Assembly: GCA_016868035.1 (NCBI GenBank)
Contig: VGID01000014.1
Location: 1-64,000 of the forward strand
DNA length: 64,000 bases
Source: Betaproteobacteria bacterium
GTDB taxonomy: Bacteria > Pseudomonadota > Gammaproteobacteria > Burkholderiales > SG8-41
Direction: 5' to 3'
The notes under the pieces were generated by a model that did no database searches, was not told the origin of the DNA, and saw only the letters and a program-made list of their open reading frames with translations. Each line of letters opens with the position of its first letter. Positions within the stretch are counted from its first letter, which is position 1. Of the stretch, positions 1-9,994 are shown one piece after another. A program made the translations under genes and the position numbers.

Positions 1-1
1 C

Positions 2-288
2 GCCGCGGCCGAGCTGCTCGATGCGCCCGGCGCGCAGCGCGCGGGGCTGGTGGACGAGGTGGGCGCGCCGGGCGAGCCGCTGCCGGCGCTGATCGAGCGC
101 TTCATCGCGCCCTTCCTGCAGCAGGTCCCGCAGGTGCTGCGCGCCTACAAGGCGCTCGCCATCGCACACCGGAGCGGGCGGCCCGCCGCGGGGATCCGCA
201 GGCTCGAGACGCGCCAGCTCGTCGAGACCTGGGTGCATCCGGATCACTGGCAGGCCGCCGACAAGATCCTCGACGGGAGGAAACCGAC

Positions 289-292
<4 letters not shown>
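2..292 (+). CDS. Enoyl-CoA hydratase/isomerase family protein, C-terminal end only
   Basis: This is the 3' end of a gene that begins before the window; about 96 residues are visible. The visible part has the crotonase-like 'RAGLVDEVG' stretch, which in that fold follows the last helix of the core, and then a helical tail rich in Leu and Arg. Crotonases hydrate, isomerise or decarboxylate acyl-CoA thioesters in the cytoplasm. The stop codon overlaps the GTG start of the mutase large subunit by three bases, so it belongs to the same operon. The catalytic half is outside the window, so the reaction cannot be assigned; an ethylmalonyl- or methylmalonyl-CoA decarboxylase-like role beside a mutase is only a guess. 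Confidence 0.55.
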
Positions 293-1919
<1,627 letters not shown>

Positions 1920-1923
<4 letters not shown>

Positions 1924-2348
1924 CGGCAACGGCAGGCACCCCCGTGCTGCGCGGCCGGCGCATCCTCGTCGCCAAGCCCGGGCTCGACGGCCACGACGTC
2001 GGCGCCAAAGTGATCGCGCTTGCGCTGCGCGACGCGGGGGCCGAAGTGATCTACACGGGCTTGCGCAAGAGCCCGGAGCAGATCGCCCGCGTCGCGGTCG
2101 AGGAGGGCGTGGACGCGGTCGGCCTGTCGGTGCTCTCCGGCAGCCATCGCGAGCTCGCTGCCGACACGATCGACGGCCTGCGCCGCGCCGGCGCCGGGCA
2201 CGTGCGGGTTTTCGTCGGGGGCACGATCCCCGCCGAGGACTTCGAGTATCTGCGCGGGCTGGGCGTGCGCGGCATCTACACCAGCGCCATGCCGCTCGAG
2301 GAGGTCGTCGCTTCCGTGGCGCAGGCGCTCGCGGAGCGCTCCCCGTGA
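1920..2348 (+). CDS. Acyl-CoA mutase small subunit, cobalamin-binding
   Basis: The protein has 142 residues and is a single B12-binding Rossmann-like domain. It shows the DxHxxG motif at residues 23-28 (Asp23, His25, Gly28), whose His is the lower axial cobalt ligand, SxL at 70-72, and the GG pair at 100-101 that lines the nucleotide-loop pocket. It supplies AdoCbl to the barrel subunit encoded just upstream. Splitting into two genes is common in archaeal and many bacterial mutases. The ATG overlaps the upstream stop by four bases, and the stop overlaps the GTG of the next gene, so translation is probably coupled to keep the subunits in balance. Confidence 0.9.
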
Positions 2349-3466
2349 AGGGGCCGCTCGCCGGCTATCGCATCCTCGAGGTGGGCCACATGCTGGCTGG
2401 GCCCTACTGCGGGATGCTGCTCGCCGACCTCGGAGCGGAAGTGATCAAGATCGAGACCGGCGCGGGGGACATCGCGCGGCGGATGGGGCGCCATCATGCC
2501 GGCGGCCACAGCGTCTACTTCGCGAGCCTGAACCGCAACAAGTTGAGCGTAACGCTCGACCTCGCGAGCTCAGAAGGGCGCGCGGCGTTTCACGCGCTCG
2601 CCGCGAGCGCCCACGGCCTCATCACGAACCTGCGGCCGCGCGCGATCAAGAAGCTCGGCCTGCGCTACGAGGACCTCAAGGCGCACAACCCGCGGCTGGC
2701 GTGCGTCGCGCTCACGGGCTACGGGCTGGAGGGGCCCTACGCCGAGCGCCCGGCCTACGATTACGTGATCCAGGCGATGACCGGCATCATGCAGATGACC
2801 GGCGACCCCGACGCGGAGCCGACCAAGGCCGGCTATTCGGCGGTGGACAACTCGGCCGGCATCATGGCGGCGCTCGGGCTCGTCGCGAAGCTCGCCGAGG
2901 GCAGGGGCGGGCAGGTGGACGTCGCGATGCACGATGTCATGCTCTCGCAGCTCAATTACGTCGCCGCGGCCTGGCTCAATGCCGGCGAGCGGCCGCAGCG
3001 CTACGCGCGCTCGGCCCATCCGTTCATCGTCCCGGCGCAGGTGTTTCCGGCGCGCGAGGGCTGGCTCATGCTCTTCATCACGCACGACGAGTTCTGGCGG
3101 AGCTTCTGCGAGGAGGCCGGCCGCCCGGACTGGGTGAGCGACGCGCGCTACGCCACGATCGAGGGCCGGCGCGAGAACCGCGTGCTCGTGATCGAGTCGC
3201 TCACCCGGCTCCTCGCGACCGACACCGCGGCACGCTGGGCCGAGCGCCTCGCGCCGCGCGGCATCGTCGCCGCCGCGGTGGACACCCTCGACAACGCGCT
3301 GGCGGGCGATCTCGCGCGGGAGCGGGAGATGGTCGTCGCGCTCGATGGCGGCGGCCTGAAGGCGGCGGGCAATCCGATCAAGATCTCCGGGTTCGAGCCC
3401 GGCTACCGGGCGCCGCCGGGGCTCGGCGAGCACAACGAGCGCATCCTCGGGAAGGAGGCGCCGTGA
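2345..3466 (+). CDS. CaiB/BaiF (family III) CoA transferase
   Basis: This 373-residue cytoplasmic enzyme of the formyl-CoA transferase family moves CoA between carboxylic acids without a free acid intermediate. The N-terminal signature (LEVGHMLAGPYCGMLLADLGAEVIKIE) and the nucleophilic Asp197 in VDVAMHDVMLS are intact. The start is GTG at 2345, overlapping the stop of the mutase small subunit; the stop overlaps the GTG of meaB. Its place between mutase and MeaB suggests that it activates or releases the acid handled by the mutase. Which donor and acceptor it uses cannot be read from the sequence. A second, more divergent family member lies at 21316-22521. Confidence 0.85.
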   Translation: MKGPLAGYRILEVGHMLAGPYCGMLLADLGAEVIKIETGAGDIARRMGRHHAGGHSVYFASLNRNKLSVTLDLASSEGRAAFHALAASAHGLITNLRPRAIKKLGLRYEDLKAHNPRLACVALTGYGLEGPYAERPAYDYVIQAMTGIMQMTGDPDAEPTKAGYSAVDNSAGIMAALGLVAKLAEGRGGQVDVAMHDVMLSQLNYVAAAWLNAGERPQRYARSAHPFIVPAQVFPAREGWLMLFITHDEFWRSFCEEAGRPDWVSDARYATIEGRRENRVLVIESLTRLLATDTAARWAERLAPRGIVAAAVDTLDNALAGDLAREREMVVALDGGGLKAAGNPIKISGFEPGYRAPPGLGEHNERILGKEAP

Positions 3467-4380
3467 GCGCCGCGCCGCGCCCGCCGCTCGACCGGGCCGC
3501 GCTCGGGCGCGTGCTGACGCGGATCGCGAACGCGGGCGATCCCGCGGCCTGGAGCGGGCCCGTCGCGCCGCCCGCGCGGGGCGCGCGGCGCATTGGCCTC
3601 ACCGGCCCGCCGGGCACCGGCAAGAGCACGCTGGTACGCGCGCTTGCCGCGGGAAGCCTGGCGCAGGGGCGCCGCGTCGGGGTGATCGCGGTGGACCCGA
3701 GCAGCCCGTACACCCTCGGCGCGATCCTCGGCGACCGCATCCGCATGGGCGAGGTGGCGGATCATCCGGAGCTCTTTTTCCGCTCGCTGGCGAGCCGCAG
3801 CGCGCACGACGGCCTCGCGGACAACCTCCCCGGCATGCTGAGCGCAATGGAGCGGCACGATTTCGACGAATTGCTGGTCGAGACCGTGGGCACCGGACAG
3901 GCCGACGTCGGCGTGCGCGCGCTGGTGGATTGCGTGGTGCTGGTGCTCATGCCGGAGTCGGGCGACCAGATCCAGGCGATGAAGGCGGGCATCCTCGAGA
4001 TCGCCGACGTGTTGGTCGTGAACAAGGCGGACCTTCCCGGCGCCGCGCGGATCGCCGCGGAAGTAAAGGATACGCTGCGGCTGCGCCGCTCCCGCGCGTG
4101 GGAATGGGTGCCGCCGGTGCTCCTCGCCTCCCGGGACGACGCGGACTCCTGCTTTGCGCTCGCCCGGGCGATCGACGCGCGCTTCGCGTGGCGCGGCGAT
4201 GCCGATGACGAGACCGCGCGCCGGCGCGCAGGCACGGCGTATCATGCCAAGAGCCTGCTCCACCAGCGCATCGAGACGCTGCTGGGGGAGCTCCCTCCCG
4301 AGACCTTCGACTTGCCCCTGCGCGAAGTTCATCGCGCGCTGGTGACGAGGCTCTCGGCCGATCCCGACGCAGTCGACTGA
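3463..4380 (+). CDS. meaB: MeaB/ArgK-type GTPase, mutase chaperone
   Basis: The protein has 305 residues and is a G3E-family P-loop GTPase that protects AdoCbl-dependent mutases and gates cofactor loading. The Walker A motif GPPGTGKST spans residues 48-56, the conserved ETVGTGQAD region spans 140-148, and the guanine-specificity motif NKAD is at 187-190. The GTG start at 3463 has AAGGAGG just upstream and overlaps the stop of the CoA transferase. Genes of this family nearly always sit beside a mutase, which supports the mutase being a functional B12 enzyme. The family can also serve isobutyryl-CoA-type mutases, so it does not by itself fix the substrate. Confidence 0.92.
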   Translation: MSAAPRPPLDRAALGRVLTRIANAGDPAAWSGPVAPPARGARRIGLTGPPGTGKSTLVRALAAGSLAQGRRVGVIAVDPSSPYTLGAILGDRIRMGEVADHPELFFRSLASRSAHDGLADNLPGMLSAMERHDFDELLVETVGTGQADVGVRALVDCVVLVLMPESGDQIQAMKAGILEIADVLVVNKADLPGAARIAAEVKDTLRLRRSRAWEWVPPVLLASRDDADSCFALARAIDARFAWRGDADDETARRRAGTAYHAKSLLHQRIETLLGELPPETFDLPLREVHRALVTRLSADPDAVD

Positions 4381-4403
4381 ACGCACGCACAGGAAGCAGC
4401 AAC

Positions 4404-4442
4404 ATGATGGTGGAGCGGAAACCGTGGATCCGGAAACAATGA
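4404..4442 (+). other. Possible 12-codon leader ORF before the aconitase gene
   Basis: A short reading frame starting with two ATGs and ending in TGA has AGGAAG seven bases upstream. Its TGA overlaps an in-frame ATG of the aconitase gene at 4439 as ATGA. The GGAG inside it would also serve the aconitase GTG at 4424. It may therefore couple translation to the following gene, or it may be chance. The 12-residue product has no recognisable regulatory residue run. Confidence 0.25.
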
Positions 4443-7102
4443 CGTTCGACAGCAGCAGGACCGTCCGCGAGCTCGACGTGGCGGGCAAGCGTTACCTCTA
4501 CTATTGCCTGCCGGCCGCCGAGCAGCTCGGGCTCGCCGGCGTATCCCGGTTGCCGTACGCGCTCAAGGTGCTGCTCGAAAACCTGCTGCGGCAGCACGCG
4601 GCGGGCACCGCCGGTGCCGAGGAGATCGCCGCGCTCGGAGACTGGCTGAAAGCGCGGCGTTCGGAGCGCGAGATCGGCTTCAAGCCGGCGCGCGTGTTGA
4701 TGCCCGATTCGTCCGGCATCCCGCTCCTGGGCGACCTGGCGGCGATCCGCGATGCGATGGTGCGGCTGGGCGGTGATCCCGGGCGCATCGACCCGTTGCT
4801 GCCGGTCGATTTCATCGTCGACCACGCGGTGGCGGTCGATCACTCCGGCACGTCCGACGCCGCGCAGCGCAACATGGCGCTCGAGATCGAGCGCAACCGC
4901 GAGCGCTACGAATTCCTGCGCTGGGGGCAGCAGGCGTTCGCCAACCTGCGGCTGTTCCCGCCGGGGAGCGGGATCTGCCACCAGATCAACCTCGAGTACC
5001 TGGCGCAAGTCGTCGCCGCGCGGGAAGAAGGCGGGCACACCCTGGCCTACCCCGACTCGGTGCTCGGCATGGACAGCCACACGCCGATGATCAACGGCCT
5101 CGGCGTAATCGGCTGGGGCGTCGGCGGGTTCGAGGGCGGCGCCGCAGCGCTCGGCGAGGCGGTGCCGATCCAGGTTCCCGAGGTGGTCGGCTGCCGCCTC
5201 GCCGGCAAGCTCGGGCCCGGGGTGACCTCCACCGACCTCGTGCTCACGGTGACGCAGGCCATGCGCCGCCATAATCTGGTCGGAAAGTTCGTCGAGTTTT
5301 TCGGACCGGGCGTGGATGCGCTCACGCTTCCGGACCGCGCGACGATCGCCAACATGACTCCCGAATACGGCGCGACGATGGGATTCTTCCCGGTCGATCG
5401 CGAGACGTTGCGCTATCTCGTTCTTACCGGCCGCGAGTCGGATCACGTCGCGCTGGTGGAAGCCTACGCCAAGGCGCAGGGGTTGTGGCGCGACGAGCGC
5501 ACGCCCGTGCCCGACTACACGGAGGTGATCGAGATCGATCTTGCCGCGGTCGTGCCGTGCGTGGCCGGCCCGAGGCGCCCCCACGAGCGCGTGCCCCTTT
5601 CGCAGGCGCCCGCGGCGTTTCGCTCGGCGTACAGCGGCGATGGCAGGGCGGCCGCCGTGCGGGGCGCCGATTTCCGCCTGAAAAACGGCGACATCGTTCT
5701 CGCGGCGATCACCAGCTGCACCAATACTTCGAACCCGTCCGTGATGGTGTCGGCCGGGCTGCTCGCGCGCAACGCCGTCGCGAGGGGGCTCAAGCCCAAG
5801 CCGTGGGTGAAGACCTCGCTCTCGCCGGGCTCGCGCGTGGTCGCCGACTACCTGGCGAAGAGCGGGCTGCAGCAGCCGCTCGACGCGCTCGGGTTCAATG
5901 TCGCCGGCTACGGCTGCATGACCTGCATGGGTAACTCGGGCCCGCTCGCCGAGACGATTGCAACGGCGATCAAGCAGGAGGATCTCGCCGCGGTCGCGGT
6001 CCTGTCGGGAAACCGCAACTTCGAGGGCCGCATCCACCCCGGCGCCCGCGCAAACTTCCTCGCCTCGCCGCCGCTGGTGGTGGCCTATGCACTCGCCGGC
6101 ACGATCCTCACCGACCTCGAGAGCGAGCCGATCGGCACCGGGGCCGACGGCCGGCCGGTGTTCCTGAAGGAGATCTGGCCCGATCCCGGCGAGGTGCGCG
6201 AAGTGATCGACGCTATGCTCGATCCGGCGGTATTTCGCGGCCGCTATGGCTCGATCATGGAGGGCGGGCCGGAGTGGCGGCAGGTCACCGGCGGCGGAGG
6301 TGCCACCTTTGCGTGGAAGGCGGGGAGCACGTTCATCCGGCGGCCGCCGTTCTTCGACGACATGCAGCGCGAGCCCGCGCCGCTCGCCGACATCACGGGC
6401 GCGCGGGTCCTGGCGATGTTCGGCGACATGCTCACCACGGACCACATCTCGCCGATCGGCGCGATCTCGCCGGGGACGCCGGCGGCGAAATACCTGGAGT
6501 CGCTCGGCATCGCCCCCCGGGATTTCCAGAACTACGCGGCGCGCCGGCTCAATCACGACGTCATGATCCGCGGCACCTTCGCGAACATCCGCATCCGGAA
6601 CGAGATGGTGCCCGGCGTCGAGGGCAGCGCCACGCGTCACTGGCCGTCGGGCGACACGCTGTCGATCTACGACGCCGCGGAGCGCTACCGCGCCGGGAAC
6701 GTCCCGCTGGTCGTGGTCGGCGGCGCCACTTACGGCCCCGGATCCTCGCGCGACTGGGCCGGAAAGGGCACGCAGCTGCTCGGCGTGCGCGCCGTGATCG
6801 CCGAGAGCTTCGAGCGCATCCATCGTTCGAATCTCGTCCACATGGGGGTGCTGCCGCTGCAGTTTGCCCCCGGCGTCACGCGCAAGACGCTTGTGCTCGA
6901 GGGCAGCGAGACGTTCGACATCTCCGGTCTCGCCGCGGGGCTGGCGCCGCGCCGCGAACTGGAGTGCATCGTCACGCGCCGCGACGGCTCGCGCTCCACG
7001 TTCCAGCTGCTTGCGCGGCTCGACACGCGGCAGGAAGTCGAGTATTACCGGCACGGCGGCATCCTGCACTACGTACTGCGAAACAGGCTGAAGGAGAAAT
7101 GA
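4424..7102 (+). CDS. Aconitase-family hydratase (AcnA-like) with altered substrate motif
   Basis: This 892-residue protein aligns end to end with AcnA-type aconitases (E. coli AcnA is 891 residues). The [4Fe-4S] ligands are Cys432 (ITSCTNTS), Cys498 and Cys501 (GCMTCMG), and the C-terminal swivel domain keeps GPGSSRDWAGKG and IAESFERIHRSN. The first substrate-contact motif, MQDFTGVP in E. coli AcnA, reads MPDSSGIP here, so Pro94 replaces a Gln. The segment GGIEAEA reads GGFEGGA. This suggests a tri- or dicarboxylate other than citrate, by analogy with AcnD-type methylcitrate dehydratases, which also differ at this motif. The start chosen is GTG 4424 with GGAG eight bases upstream; ATG 4439 is an alternative. 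It is followed after seven bases by a lyase gene. Confidence 0.85.
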   Translation: MDPETMTFDSSRTVRELDVAGKRYLYYCLPAAEQLGLAGVSRLPYALKVLLENLLRQHAAGTAGAEEIAALGDWLKARRSEREIGFKPARVLMPDSSGIPLLGDLAAIRDAMVRLGGDPGRIDPLLPVDFIVDHAVAVDHSGTSDAAQRNMALEIERNRERYEFLRWGQQAFANLRLFPPGSGICHQINLEYLAQVVAAREEGGHTLAYPDSVLGMDSHTPMINGLGVIGWGVGGFEGGAAALGEAVPIQVPEVVGCRLAGKLGPGVTSTDLVLTVTQAMRRHNLVGKFVEFFGPGVDALTLPDRATIANMTPEYGATMGFFPVDRETLRYLVLTGRESDHVALVEAYAKAQGLWRDERTPVPDYTEVIEIDLAAVVPCVAGPRRPHERVPLSQAPAAFRSAYSGDGRAAAVRGADFRLKNGDIVLAAITSCTNTSNPSVMVSAGLLARNAVARGLKPKPWVKTSLSPGSRVVADYLAKSGLQQPLDALGFNVAGYGCMTCMGNSGPLAETIATAIKQEDLAAVAVLSGNRNFEGRIHPGARANFLASPPLVVAYALAGTILTDLESEPIGTGADGRPVFLKEIWPDPGEVREVIDAMLDPAVFRGRYGSIMEGGPEWRQVTGGGGATFAWKAGSTFIRRPPFFDDMQREPAPLADITGARVLAMFGDMLTTDHISPIGAISPGTPAAKYLESLGIAPRDFQNYAARRLNHDVMIRGTFANIRIRNEMVPGVEGSATRHWPSGDTLSIYDAAERYRAGNVPLVVVGGATYGPGSSRDWAGKGTQLLGVRAVIAESFERIHRSNLVHMGVLPLQFAPGVTRKTLVLEGSETFDISGLAAGLAPRRELECIVTRRDGSRSTFQLLARLDTRQEVEYYRHGGILHYVLRNRLKEK

Positions 7103-7109
7103 CGATCCC

Positions 7110-7976
7110 ATGAGTGCACGCAAGGAGTTACGCAAACTGCTCGCCCGGCCGCAGTACCTCGTCGTGCCGGGAGCCTACGACACGCTCACCGCGCGGCTCG
7201 CGCAGGTTGCCGGCTTCGAAGCCGTGTACCTCACCGGCGGCGGCTACTCGCGCGCGTGCGGCTATCCGGACGTCGGCCTGCTGACCATGACCGAGAACGT
7301 GCAATTCATCGCACGCACGGTCGAAGCCGTGGAGATCCCGGTCATCGCCGACATGGACACCGGCTACGGGAACGCGGTCAACGTGGTGCGGGCGGTGCGC
7401 GAATACGAAAAGGCCGAAGTGGCCGCGTTCCACATCGAGGACCAGGTGAGCCCCAAGAAGTGCGGCCACTACGAGGGCAAGCAGGTGATCAGCGCCGCCG
7501 AGATGGTGGGCAAGATCAAGGCTGCCGTCGACACGCGCCGGGACGGGGACATGATCATCATCGCGCGCACCGATTCGCGCGCCGCCGAGGGCCTGCAGGC
7601 GGCGATCGAACGCATGAACGCGTATCTGGAGGCCGGCGCCGATCTCGGGTTCGTCGAGGCGCCGCAATCGAAGGAGGAACTCGCCGCGATTCCGAAGGCG
7701 CTGCGCAAGCCCGCGGTCGCGAACATTTTCGAAGGCGGCAAGACCCCGGCGCTGCCGGCGCGCGAGCTCGAGGCGATGGGGTTCCGGCTCGGCATCTACC
7801 CGTCGCAGACGCACCGCGCGGCGATCGCCGCGGCGATCAAGGTGCTCGCGGTGCTCAAGCGCGACGGCGACACCGGCGCGATCGAGCACGAGCTGGCGAC
7901 GTTCGACGATCGCGAAGTTGCGGTCAATACTTGGCGCTGGCGCGGGATCGAGCGCGAGTATCTCGAAAATATCTGA
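7110..7976 (+). CDS. Isocitrate lyase/PEP mutase family lyase (2-methylisocitrate lyase-like), copy 1
   Basis: The protein has 288 residues, the length of PrpB-type lyases, which cleave 2-methylisocitrate, 2,3-dimethylmalate or related acids into pyruvate or another oxoacid plus a smaller acid. It contains the Mg-binding DMDTGYGN, HIEDQ and the catalytic loop KKCGH with Cys118; lyases have this Cys whereas PEP mutases and phosphonopyruvate hydrolases do not. IARTDS matches the PrpB active-site strand. The gene starts at ATG 7110 seven bases after the aconitase stop, with AAGGAG at 7091-7096. The neighbouring aconitase-type hydratase fits a dehydrate/rehydrate then cleave sequence. The exact substrate is unknown. 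Confidence 0.82.
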   Translation: MSARKELRKLLARPQYLVVPGAYDTLTARLAQVAGFEAVYLTGGGYSRACGYPDVGLLTMTENVQFIARTVEAVEIPVIADMDTGYGNAVNVVRAVREYEKAEVAAFHIEDQVSPKKCGHYEGKQVISAAEMVGKIKAAVDTRRDGDMIIIARTDSRAAEGLQAAIERMNAYLEAGADLGFVEAPQSKEELAAIPKALRKPAVANIFEGGKTPALPARELEAMGFRLGIYPSQTHRAAIAAAIKVLAVLKRDGDTGAIEHELATFDDREVAVNTWRWRGIEREYLENI

Positions 7977-8032
7977 CCCGCGGGCATCACGCGGGAACTG
8001 CATGGCTCCGGCGCCCCGACCGCGCCGGGGCG
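7977..8032 (+). other. Two consecutive hairpins between lyase 1 and the Bug protein gene
   Basis: Directly after the lyase stop, CCCGCG and CGCGGG form a 6-bp stem (7977-7995), and CGCCCCG and CGGGGCG form a 7-bp stem (8012-8032). No U-tract follows. They could attenuate transcription or protect the upstream mRNA end, so that the binding protein and upstream enzymes are made in different amounts. Confidence 0.35.
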
Positions 8033-8065
8033 GCAGCCGAACAGGACGACGAAAAGGAGGGAATC

Positions 8066-9043
8066 ATGGGCAGCCTTGACGTAGCACGCCGTTTCGCAAT
8101 CGCGCTGGCGCTGGTGGCGATCACCGTGCCTGCGATCGGTCAGCCGTACCCCAGCCGGCCGATCCGGTTTCTGGTGCCGCAGGCGGCCGGGGGCTCCACC
8201 GACACGCTCTCGCGGCTGGTCGGGCAGAAGCTCGGCGACAACCTGGGACAGCAGGTGGTGATCGACAACCGCCCGGGGGCGAACGGCATCATCGGCACGG
8301 AAATAGTGTCGAAATCGCTGCCCGACGGATATACGCTGCTCGCCGGCGGCACCGCGACGATGGCCATCAACCCGGGCCTTTACGCGAAGATCCCGTACGA
8401 TGCGGTCAGGCAGTTCGCGCCGGTGGCGAACATCGCGTATTCGACGAGCGTGCTCGTCGTGCACCCGTCGGCGCCGGCCAAGACCATCCGCGACCTGATC
8501 GCGCTGGCGAAATCGAAACCGGGCGAGATGCGCTACGCGTCGGCCGGCAGCGGCAGCACGCCGCATCTGTCGGCCGAGATGTTCCGGCTCATGACCGGCG
8601 CGGAGGTCGTCCACGTGCCGTACAAGGGCAGCACCCCGGGCGTCACGGCGACGGTCGCCGGCGAGACCACGATGATGTTCACCGGGGTTGCCTCCGCGAT
8701 CGCGCATATCAAGGCGGGCCGGCTGCGGGCGCTCTCCGTGAACGGCGCCAAGCGCTCGCCGGCGCTGCCCGAGGTGCCGCTTGCGGCGGAGTCCGGGCTG
8801 CCGGGCTTCGAGGTGGATTTCTGGATCGGGATCTTCGTTCCGGCCGGCACGCCGCGCCTGGTGGTGAGCCGGCTCAACAGCGAAGTGAACCGGATCATCG
8901 AAACCCCGGAGATCAAGGAGAAGTTCCTGGCGCTCGGCGCGGACCCGGCGGGGGGCACGCCGGAGCAGTTCGGGGCGATCCTGCGCAGGGACATCGAGCG
9001 CTGGGGGAAAACCATCAAGGCTTCCGGCATGAAGGTGGAGTAG
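8066..9043 (+). CDS. Bug-family (TTT) periplasmic solute-binding protein
   Basis: The protein has 325 residues. A signal peptide of about 27 residues (MGSLDVARRFAIALALVAITVPAIG) precedes the typical Bug start YPSRPIRFLVPQAAGGSTDTLSR. The family binds carboxylates or small amides in the periplasm for tripartite tricarboxylate transporters, using the loop PQAAGGSTD and the motif NGIIGTE. ATG 8066 has AAGGAGG upstream. It sits between two lyase genes, so it probably captures the acid this operon degrades. The TctA/TctB membrane partners are not in the window, as is usual for the expanded Bug family of Burkholderiales. Confidence 0.9.
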   Translation: MGSLDVARRFAIALALVAITVPAIGQPYPSRPIRFLVPQAAGGSTDTLSRLVGQKLGDNLGQQVVIDNRPGANGIIGTEIVSKSLPDGYTLLAGGTATMAINPGLYAKIPYDAVRQFAPVANIAYSTSVLVVHPSAPAKTIRDLIALAKSKPGEMRYASAGSGSTPHLSAEMFRLMTGAEVVHVPYKGSTPGVTATVAGETTMMFTGVASAIAHIKAGRLRALSVNGAKRSPALPEVPLAAESGLPGFEVDFWIGIFVPAGTPRLVVSRLNSEVNRIIETPEIKEKFLALGADPAGGTPEQFGAILRRDIERWGKTIKASGMKVE

Positions 9044-9096
9044 GCGTGCCGGATCGGATTTCGAAAAGGATCGGCGTAAGGGAGGGAGATGGGGCA

Positions 9097-9963
9097 ATGA
9101 GTGCCGGAGCCAGACTGAGAAAACTACTCGCGGGCGATCGCATCGTGCTCGGCGGCGGGGCCCACGATGCACTGAGCGCACGCATCGTGGAGCAGGCCGG
9201 CTACCCGTTGTGCGTGGTGACCGGGGCGGGCGTGTCAATGTGCCGCGGGCACCCCGACGTCGGGCTGGTGACGATGGAAGAGATGGTGAGGAACGCCGCC
9301 TACATCGCCGAGGCGGTCGACATCCCCGTCGTCGTCGACGCCGACAACGGCTACGGCAACGCGATCAACGTGCGCCGCACCGTGCGCGAGTTCGAGCGGG
9401 CGGGCGTGGCGGGAATCCATGTCGAGGACCAGGTATGGCCCAAGCGCTGCGGCCACATGTTCGGCAAGAAGCTGGTCCCGACGGAGGAAATGGTGCAGAA
9501 AATCCACGCCGCTCTCAACGCGCGGCGCGATCCGGATTTCGCGATCATCGCGCGCTGTGACGCACTGCTGGTGGAGGGGCTGGACGGCGCGCTCGAGCGC
9601 GGCGAGGCCTACCTTCGGGCGGGAGCCGACATGCTGTTCGTCGAGATGCGCGACTCGCTTGACGAGATCCGGGCGGTGGCCGAGCGCTTCCGGGGGCGCA
9701 TCCCCCTGCATTTCAACCACTCCCCGAGCGGGATGGTCCCGCGGCTGCCGGTCTCCGAGATCGAGGCGATGGGATACAAGACCGCGTGTTTCTACGTCCA
9801 TGCGCTCATGGCCGCATGCAAGACCATGCGCGAGGTGCTCACCGAGATCAAGGAGTCCGGCAACTCACTCGCGGTCTGGGACCGCATGGTCGGTTTCGAC
9901 GATTTCTGGCGGATCTGCGGGCTGGACGAGATCCGGGAGCTCGAGCGCAAGTACGGCGTCTGA
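9097..9963 (+). CDS. Isocitrate lyase/PEP mutase family lyase, copy 2
   Basis: This second lyase has 288 residues and Cys118 in KRCGH at the same position as in copy 1. It keeps DADNGYGN and HVEDQ for Mg binding. Two motifs differ from PrpB and from copy 1: IARTD is IARCD, and the ANITEFG strand is replaced by HFNHSPSG, so substrate contacts have changed. ATG 9097 is preferred over the in-frame start at 9046 because a GGGAGGGAG run lies just upstream and homologs begin there. It is the last gene of the operon. Cleavage of a second, related acid, or of the opposite stereoisomer, is a reasonable inference. Confidence 0.78.
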   Translation: MSAGARLRKLLAGDRIVLGGGAHDALSARIVEQAGYPLCVVTGAGVSMCRGHPDVGLVTMEEMVRNAAYIAEAVDIPVVVDADNGYGNAINVRRTVREFERAGVAGIHVEDQVWPKRCGHMFGKKLVPTEEMVQKIHAALNARRDPDFAIIARCDALLVEGLDGALERGEAYLRAGADMLFVEMRDSLDEIRAVAERFRGRIPLHFNHSPSGMVPRLPVSEIEAMGYKTACFYVHALMAACKTMREVLTEIKESGNSLAVWDRMVGFDDFWRICGLDEIRELERKYGV

Positions 9964-9994
9964 TCCGGGGCGCCCGGAGACGAGCGGCTCCCGA

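Noticed and set aside
3947-7135. A 1062-codon open frame antisense to the aconitase gene, and similar long antisense frames under most genes
   Set aside because: High GC at third codon positions leaves antisense frames open. The products are Arg/His/Ala-rich, lack any domain and have no ribosome-binding sites, while the sense frames carry known motifs.
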